64,000 nt of DNA from Prasinococcaceae sp. CCMP 1430 (lineage: Eukaryota > Prasinodermophyta > Palmophyllophyceae > Prasinococcales > Prasinococcaceae), in contig RQSC01000518.1 of assembly GCA_013416795.1 (NCBI GenBank), forward strand, positions 162,533 through 226,532, written 5' to 3'. This document shows, piece after piece, positions 59,186 to 64,000 of this stretch. The notes below the pieces were generated by a model. The model saw only the letters and a list, made by a program, of their open reading frames with translations, ran no database searches and was not told the DNA's origin. The position numbers were made by a program, and so were the translations under genes. Numbering within the stretch: position 1 is the stretch's first letter; every line of letters begins with the position of its first letter.

Positions 59186-59674
59186 TTATTTCTTTTTCCC
59201 TTCACGAAGGGTATACAAAACGCCTTCAACACGAACACCCTTTGCTTTATAAGGATCGGGTCGACGAAGGTCCCGAAGGTGAGCGCCCACAGATCCAACA
59301 ATACCTGGGTGAAGACCATACAAAACAAGGGTTGTTGGACTTTCAATATGAAGCATCCAATCTTCTCCATGGGGAAGAAGAGTATCGTGAGAGTATCCAA
59401 CCTTTACCCGAGTCGAACAAGGGGTTTGATCAGCTTTAAACCCAGTTCCAACAAGGTCAAAGGCTTTTCGACTTCCAACCTGAAGATGGTGAATGCTTGT
59501 TTCAAGAACACGAAGGCTTCGTGGATTGGTACACAAAAGGTTTCGCCCAGAAAGTGTAATCTCTCCTTCACAATCGACAAGAAGGGACCCGAGAGGTCCA
59601 GTGAGAAGACCATGGTGAGATCCAAACATATGAAGGCTTACATCAGGCGGAAGACTAAACACAAAGGGAGGCAT
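59186..59674 (-). CDS. rpl6: Mitochondrial ribosomal protein L6
   Basis: About 162 residues from MPPFVFSLPPDVSLHMFG; an earlier ATG at 59,710 adds 12 residues. The L6 C-terminal signature appears as VGTGFKADQTPCSTRVKVGYSH, then TLVLYGLHPGIVGSVGAHL and RDLRRPDPYKAKGVRVEG (family PDPYKGKGI). TAA stop. Confidence 0.93.
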   Translation of the reverse strand: MPPFVFSLPPDVSLHMFGSHHGLLTGPLGSLLVDCEGEITLSGRNLLCTNPRSLRVLETSIHHLQVGSRKAFDLVGTGFKADQTPCSTRVKVGYSHDTLLPHGEDWMLHIESPTTLVLYGLHPGIVGSVGAHLRDLRRPDPYKAKGVRVEGVLYTLREGKKK

Positions 59675-59828
59675 ACGAAAGACGAAGGGTTCTCTTTGTC
59701 GGTCAGACAAAGGAGGAAAAAGAGGTCTACAAAGAATGTGTAAAAGAAAGAAAGGTTTTTTCTCTCATGCAAAAAAACAAAAATATATGAAGGTCAGAAT
59801 CAAAGACCTTTCAAAGAAGAAAAGAATC

Positions 59829-60224
59829 TTATGATCCATTCACTTCAAGAAGGTGCTCCCCTCCTAGGTTCAAGATCCAAGCTTCTGTATGTGAAAGAAT
59901 CCCCTGGTCAGTCGAAAGAACCTTCAGATTCCAATAGGGTGTTCCCTGATCGAGTTGGCGTGCTCGAAGGTACACTCGTTTTTGGGATTTAGAGATCCGA
60001 CGAATAGTACGCAGAGCAGGTTTCCCATCCACATATCGAAGGGTTGCCACACAAAGGTTTTTTTCAAGGATCCACCCATGAAGAAGACCATGAGAGGAAA
60101 GAAGACTGAGGATTGCAGAATTTTGAGCAGTGTGCGGAAGAGAGACCTTTGTTTGTTTCAAGGTTGCTCCTGTGCTCAGTGCGGTGACAAGAGCATCCAA
60201 AGGTTGGTGTCCAAAGTACTTCAT
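59829..60224 (-). CDS. rps8: Mitochondrial ribosomal protein S8
   Basis: 131 residues from MKYFGHQPLDALVTALSTG. The S8 C-terminal end reads YWNLKVLSTDQGILSHTEA then LNLGGEHLLEV, matching (V)LST..GI(L/M)(S/T)xxEA...xGGExL. The N-terminal part is divergent. Position between rps14 and rpl6 agrees with the spc operon order. TAA stop. Confidence 0.9.
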   Translation of the reverse strand: MKYFGHQPLDALVTALSTGATLKQTKVSLPHTAQNSAILSLLSSHGLLHGWILEKNLCVATLRYVDGKPALRTIRRISKSQKRVYLRARQLDQGTPYWNLKVLSTDQGILSHTEAWILNLGGEHLLEVNGS

Positions 60225-60323
60225 AAAGAGAAAAGAGAGTCTGCTTCTTTGAGGGTTCAGACGAAAAAAAAAGAAAAATATGAAAAAGAAGAAAGAAAGA
60301 TCAACCCAAGAAAAAGGTCTCAC

Positions 60324-60665
60324 TCAGTTTCGCTTCAAGAACCCTGGAATCTGGCCACGATTGGCAAGGCGACGAAGGCTGTGTCGACTCAACCGAGTTT
60401 TTGAAAAAACTCCACGTCCTCGACCCGTGAGTGTACATCGGTTTCGCACACGGGTTGCTGAAGTGTTGCGATCCAGAGAAGCAAGGTAAAGGCCAACCCC
60501 GTATCGATAGTCCGCTGGAAGACGAAGGTTCTTCATCAAAGACCGGAGAAGTCGACGGAAGAACCCCTGTGTACGAACCTTTTCTCGACGAAGACGGTCA
60601 GTGGTGACCTTTCCTTTTCCCGGAAGTCGAGCAATTTCATAGAGATGAAAGCCTTTGAGTGCCAT
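60324..60665 (-). CDS. rps14: Mitochondrial ribosomal protein S14
   Basis: 113 residues. The C-terminal half [20 protein letters not shown] then [20 protein letters not shown] is classical S14. TGA stop. Its first ~43 codons overlap the end of rpl5 in another frame of the same strand. Confidence 0.96.
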   Translation of the reverse strand: MALKGFHLYEIARLPGKGKVTTDRLRREKVRTQGFFRRLLRSLMKNLRLPADYRYGVGLYLASLDRNTSATRVRNRCTLTGRGRGVFSKTRLSRHSLRRLANRGQIPGFLKRN

Positions 60666-61303
60666 AGTAGAAAAAATAAAGCCGGAGATTCTTTGAAGAT
60701 TTTTGAAGGCTTTCTTTGAATGTACCTTTGAACAGCCTTCTCAGGAAGGAGAGGAAATTGACGTTCCGTCAAATATCGATACCCCTCTTCCTTTGTTGTT
60801 GTTGGTGTGTGAATACACACTTGAAGGTAAAACCCTTCTTCCAAAAGAGGTTTCAAAGGCTCGAGTTCTGGACAAGAGTCCAAAGAATTCAAAGTAAAAG
60901 AAAGGTCGCCCTGAAGGTTCAATCCCGAAAGAGGAATTCCCTGAAAGGTTGGGTCCAAAGGGAAAAAAGTGTGGATGCATCGGGAAAGAAAGCTTTCAGC
61001 ATACTCCCCCTTCAAAGAAAGTGTAAATCCAAGAAGGTCGTTTTTTCGAAGATGGAAAGAAGCATGATGATTTTCTGCTTGCGCACTTTCAGGGTAGATT
61101 CCTGTAAGAAAACTCATGAGTTTCAAAAAACGAATCCCTTTTTTTGGATCAGATGCCAAGGTTTTTTCTGTACAATGAAGAGAAACCTGGAGAGGGCCGG
61201 TCACCTTTCCAGTATTCAAAAGACTGTCGTACACGCACACAGTTTTTCCATGTGCATGAAGGCGAGACATCAAGGGGTAGGGTGTGTAGGCGTAGGGTGT
61301 CAT
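60536..61303 (-). CDS. rpl5: Mitochondrial ribosomal protein L5 with long C-terminus
   Basis: 255 residues from [20 protein letters not shown]5 features: [40 protein letters not shown] (family (I)RxGxxLGxxVTLRGxxMY), [13 protein letters not shown] and GDLSFTL. Usual L5 is about 180 residues. The extra C-terminus runs 130 nt into rps14 in a different frame before a TGA. Either the extension is real or an indel hides an earlier stop. Confidence 0.85.
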   Translation of the reverse strand: MTPYAYTPYPLMSRLHAHGKTVCVYDSLLNTGKVTGPLQVSLHCTEKTLASDPKKGIRFLKLMSFLTGIYPESAQAENHHASFHLRKNDLLGFTLSLKGEYAESFLSRCIHTFFPLDPTFQGIPLSGLNLQGDLSFTLNSLDSCPELEPLKPLLEEGFYLQVCIHTPTTTKEEGYRYLTERQFPLLPEKAVQRYIQRKPSKIFKESPALFFLLWHSKAFISMKLLDFREKERSPLTVFVEKRFVHRGSSVDFSGL

Positions 61304-61335
61304 AAAAAGCACAAAAAAAGAGAAGGTCAAATCTT

Positions 61336-61710
61336 TCACAAAATTCGGGGTGAAAGACTGAGAATTTTCGTATGTTCACGCCGAAGTTCAACTCCTGCTT
61401 GTGTATGAACTCGGGTGCCCAAAGGCCCGCCTTGAGCATTCAACAACACACAGGCGTTATACCCCTGGGTCACAGAACTTCCATCTGAACGTTGGGATGG
61501 TTTCAAAGTATTGACAATAACTGCCTTGTACATTGAACCAAGACGAACTTTAGGGTTCTGAATCTTTGGACTCAAAGACCGAACACTCACAAGAATGGTG
61601 GCACCCACGCTTCCATATCCCTTTGGTTGGACTCCATAGACTTTGAGACACCGAACCTTTCGGGCTCCAGAGTTATCAACAACGTGTAGTCGACTGCCTG
61701 TAATGATCAT
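61336..61710 (-). CDS. rpl14: Mitochondrial ribosomal protein L14
   Basis: 124 residues from MIITGSRLHVVDNSGARKVR. Conserved: VVDNSGA, VGATILVSVR, YKAVIVNT and the ending VLLNAQGGPLGTRVHTQAGV. TGA stop. 32 nt separate it from rpl5. Confidence 0.97.
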   Translation of the reverse strand: MIITGSRLHVVDNSGARKVRCLKVYGVQPKGYGSVGATILVSVRSLSPKIQNPKVRLGSMYKAVIVNTLKPSQRSDGSSVTQGYNACVLLNAQGGPLGTRVHTQAGVELRREHTKILSLSPRIL

Positions 61711-61751
61711 AAAGAGAAAAAAGAAAGGAAAAAAAGAAGGAAAAACCCAGG

Positions 61752-62192
61752 TCAGTTTTCCGTTCCCCACTCGGCTTTTTTCTGAGAACGATCAATAAAC
61801 CGAAGAGGGACTTTAAACTTTTCTGACAAAAGAGCACAGGCCTCCTGAGCTGCGGTCTTGGAAACCCGGCTCATTTCGAAAAGAACTTCTCCTTTTCGAA
61901 CACGAGCAATCCAATGATGAGGGTTCCCTTTTCCCTTTCCCATTCGTACTTCTTGGGGCTTTCGTGTGACAAGGACGTCTGGAAAGACTCGAATATAGAG
62001 TTTTCCTTGACGCTTCAAAGTTCGGGTAATCACACGACGGGCAGCTTCAAGGGAACGAGCTGGAAGTTTACAAGGGTGGAGTGCTTGAATCCCATAAATC
62101 CCAAACATCAAATCTCCTGTGGTTGCAGTTTTCTGAAAGCTTCCCTTCATTTTCTGATATTTTCGAAAGGGTGTTCGTTTTGGTTGAAGCAT
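61752..62192 (-). CDS. rpl16: Mitochondrial ribosomal protein L16
   Basis: 146 residues from MLQPKRTPFRKYQKMKG. L16 hallmarks: FGIYGIQALHPCKLPARSLE, AARRVITRTLKRQGKLYIRV, FPDVLVTRKPQEVRMGKGKG and RVRKGEVLFEMS. TGA stop. It follows rps3 by about 120 nt. Confidence 0.97.
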   Translation of the reverse strand: MLQPKRTPFRKYQKMKGSFQKTATTGDLMFGIYGIQALHPCKLPARSLEAARRVITRTLKRQGKLYIRVFPDVLVTRKPQEVRMGKGKGNPHHWIARVRKGEVLFEMSRVSKTAAQEACALLSEKFKVPLRFIDRSQKKAEWGTEN

Positions 62193-62310
62193 ACAAAAGA
62201 AAGAAAGGAAAAAGGAGGCAAAAGAAACCACACATACTTTCCCTCCATACGGGGAAAGGGTGAGAAAGGAAAAACCTTACGTACTAGAATGTTTCAAAAA
62301 AACCTTTCTT

Positions 62311-63206
62311 TCAAGAAAAAAATCTACAAAAGATTCTTTGGTGAGAAACAAAGTGGGAGGAAGGAAAGGAAGTCCAAAGAGAAGAGTCTACCTTTGATTC
62401 AAGGCTTTTTAAAAAGGGGTTTTTCTCTGTTGTATCCTTGGTTGGAGCAGTATGAATCCATACTTTTACCCCAATTGTTCCTCGTTTGGTATAGGCAAGA
62501 GACTGGCTATATCCAATCTGGGCAGACAAAGTACTCAAGGGTGTTGATCCAAACTTTTTGACAATGGTTTGTTTTTTCCCTCCACCCTGTTTTCCGAGGG
62601 GACCAGACACTCGAAGGCGGAGGCCAAGAATACGGTTTGAAAGAAGACTATCAGACCCGATCTGCCCTTTGAAACCTTCCTGAGAAAGGGAAGGTTGGGT
62701 TTTTGTGTACAAGGTCCCCAACCGACCTGTAATTGCACGAGGTGAAATTCGATGTTCAAAGGCAAGAGCGATTCCTTTCGAAAGAAGGTCAGGGTGGGCC
62801 AAAAGGTCTTTTGCTTTATGAAATCGAAGGTCCACACGTTGGCCACTATAGGCTTCCAACCCTTGAAGGAAGACCCGAAGAGAGGGACCCCCAGAAAGAC
62901 GACCAAAAGGTCGTCCAAGAACCCCACTTCCCTTTGTTTTTCGGACGGGGTTTTGAGAACTCTCCTTCTGAGGCGGGAAAAAAAAGGAAGTATGTTGAAG
63001 AAGGGTGGTTTTTTCAGAAAGGGAAGGGTTCAACCCTTTCCAAGTCGATCCAGAGAGAGTTTCAAGACCAGTGTTTTCCAAAGGTTTCAGACCATGGAAA
63101 ACCAAAGGTTTTTGAANAAAAAAAAACCAAGGCTTGAGCCCAAAGGTGGAGGCAGGAGGAAACCCGAGTTTACAAAGGCTTCTTTCTTGGTTTTCAAAGA
63201 AAGGAT
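62311..63206 (-). CDS. rps3: Mitochondrial ribosomal protein S3, C-terminal part certain, 5' end unclear
   Basis: The C-terminal domain is clear: RILGLRLRVSGPLG, then GSTPLSTLSAQIGYSQSLAY and TKRGTIGVKVWIH. Upstream FLQGLEAYSGQRVDLRFHK then SKGIALAFEHRISP fits the middle of S3. The N-terminal KH-domain start (GQKxHPxxxRLG) was not found. The frame contains an ambiguous base at 63,117 next to a poly-A, and further upstream it runs antisense to LSU rRNA (63,255 on), so the true start must lie between, or sequence is missing. The right limit given is arbitrary. TGA stop. Confidence 0.75.
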
Positions 63207-63207
63207 T

Positions 63208-63230
63208 TTCTCTTGAGCGTATGCGATAAG
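63208..63230 (+). repeat. Dispersed repeat, single unit before LSU piece
   Basis: CTCTTGAGCGTATGCGATAAGG belongs to the family seen before tRNA-Ser, tRNA-Thr, tRNA-Val and nad3. Confidence 0.8.
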
Positions 63231-63254
63231 GGTTTTTTCTTTCTTTTCTGTGTA

Positions 63255-64000
63255 TAGGGGGTGTACGACCCGAAGCCAGGCGAGCTTTCCATCTCCAGGT
63301 TGAAGTCGAAAGTCTTTCGATGGAGGACCGAACCGGTGAATGTGGCAAAATTCTCGGATGAGGGGTGGAAAGGAGTGAAAGGCTTACCAAGCCTGGTGAT
63401 AGCTGGTTCTCCGCGAAATCTATGTAGGTAGACTAGACCCAGACTCCTTTTCGGAGGTAGAGCACTTGTTGGATGACGGGAGCCCAAACCTTTACGAAGT
63501 CCAAGAAAACTCCGAAGGCCGACAAAGGGTGGGTATCTGTACAGACTCTGGGCGCGAAGGTCCAGGGTCGAGAGGGGAAGAGCCCAGACCGTCCGTTAAG
63601 GTCCCAAAGTGTGCCCTGAGTGCGCAAGGAAGTCAGAAAACAGAGACATTCAGGAGATGGGCTTGGAAGCAGCCGTTCTATGATGATCGCGTACCAGCGC
63701 ACTGAATGAGTTTTTTGGCGCCGACCATACTCGGGACTGAAGGGCACCACCGAAACGACGGAGAACGATTCGTTCTGGTAGCGGAGCGTCCTGTGTTCCT
63801 TTGAAGGAAAAAGGATACTTTTTCTGGAGGACTCGGGAGTGAGCATGCTGACATGAGTAACGAGGCTCGGGGAGCCAATCCCCGTCGCCGTATGCGCACG
63901 GGTTCCACAGCACTGTTGACCATCTGTGGAAGACACGGATCCTAAGAAGATGAGAGAAGTCTCACTTTGATGGAGGATGTTTTTGAAGGACGGCTTTCTT
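63255..64000 (+). rRNA. rnl: Mitochondrial LSU rRNA piece, domain II into III, runs off window
   Basis: Matches E. coli from about 660: GACCCGAAGCCAGGCGAGC, TGGAGGACCGAACCGGTGAA, GATAGCTGGTTCTCCGCGAAA, CCGTTAAGGTCCCAAAG (about 1000), GGCTTGGAAGCAGCC (about 1060, L11/GTPase region), and GCTGACATGAGTAACGAGGC then CACGGGTTCCACAGC (about 1250-1330). It continues into the 43,688 repeat. LSU positions 1 to about 650 are absent from the window, so a further break lies at the 5' side. Confidence 0.93.
63946..64000 (+). repeat. Right copy of the 55-bp direct repeat
   Basis: Exact match to 43,688-43,742 in the same orientation, cut by the window end. See the left copy. Confidence 0.98.

Overview
The window joins two very different DNAs. 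Positions 1 to about 43,687 are extremely GC-rich nuclear DNA of a green alga: 21 gene models with short spliceosomal introns, plant-lineage content (a two-domain WRKY factor, a flavodiiron FLVA/FLVB pair, class II DAHP synthase, plastid-targeted proteins) and long GC-rich spacers with small AT-rich islands. From 43,688 to 64,000 the sequence is AT-richer, nearly intron-less mitochondrial DNA of ancestral green-algal (prasinophyte) type: cob, nad3, nad4L, nad9, atp8, atp9, sdh3, sdh4, tatC, eleven ribosomal protein genes, 15 tRNAs, SSU rRNA, and an LSU rRNA broken into pieces. The LSU breaks at E. coli 1931 and 2500 carry group I intron halves. I recall, unverified here, that two trans-spliced group I introns in mitochondrial LSU rRNA were reported for Prasinoderma coloniale, so a Prasinoderma-like (Prasinodermophyta) source is my best guess.

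Nuclear layout: 5'-truncated Cys-rich multi-membrane protein (2-6088); CS-domain plus alpha/beta-hydrolase locus, minus strand, probably one gene broken by a homopolymer error (6221-8243); gap; two small membrane proteins; WRKY factor (minus); MSP/VAP-like protein; FLVA and FLVB head to head (14930-19458); Pol III subunit POLR3K (minus); a small thylakoid-type membrane protein resembling PetL; CDC6 (minus); a membrane protein with a C-terminal PH/GRAM-like region (minus) that faces a three-exon small gene; DAHP synthase after a second gap; HECT ubiquitin ligase (minus); PAP2 phosphatase; TPR protein (minus); SETD6-like methyltransferase; eIF3b (minus); ANTH-domain clathrin adaptor. Eleven of the twelve introns I could place start GTGCG or GTGCC.

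Mitochondrial layout: LSU piece to U1931 and intron 5' half; SSU; intron 3' half and LSU 1932-2500 with a second intron 5' half; cob (minus); LSU 2501-end (minus); rps12 (minus); a tRNA-rich stretch with nad9 and nad3; atp8, nad4L, sdh4 and sdh3 (minus); rps4 and tatC (plus); atp9 (minus); then an S10/spc/alpha-like ribosomal cluster read on the minus strand (rps3-rpl16-rpl14-rpl5-rps14-rps8-rpl6-rps13-rps11); then LSU from about E. coli 660. The last 55 bases repeat 43,688-43,742 exactly, so the mitochondrial part either wraps around a 20,258-bp circle or lies between direct repeats. cox1-3, atp6, nad1, nad2, nad4, nad5 and nad6 are not in the window, so this is not a whole ordinary mitochondrial genome. 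The nuclear-mitochondrial junction may be an assembly chimera or a very recent insertion; the intact reading frames do not decide which.
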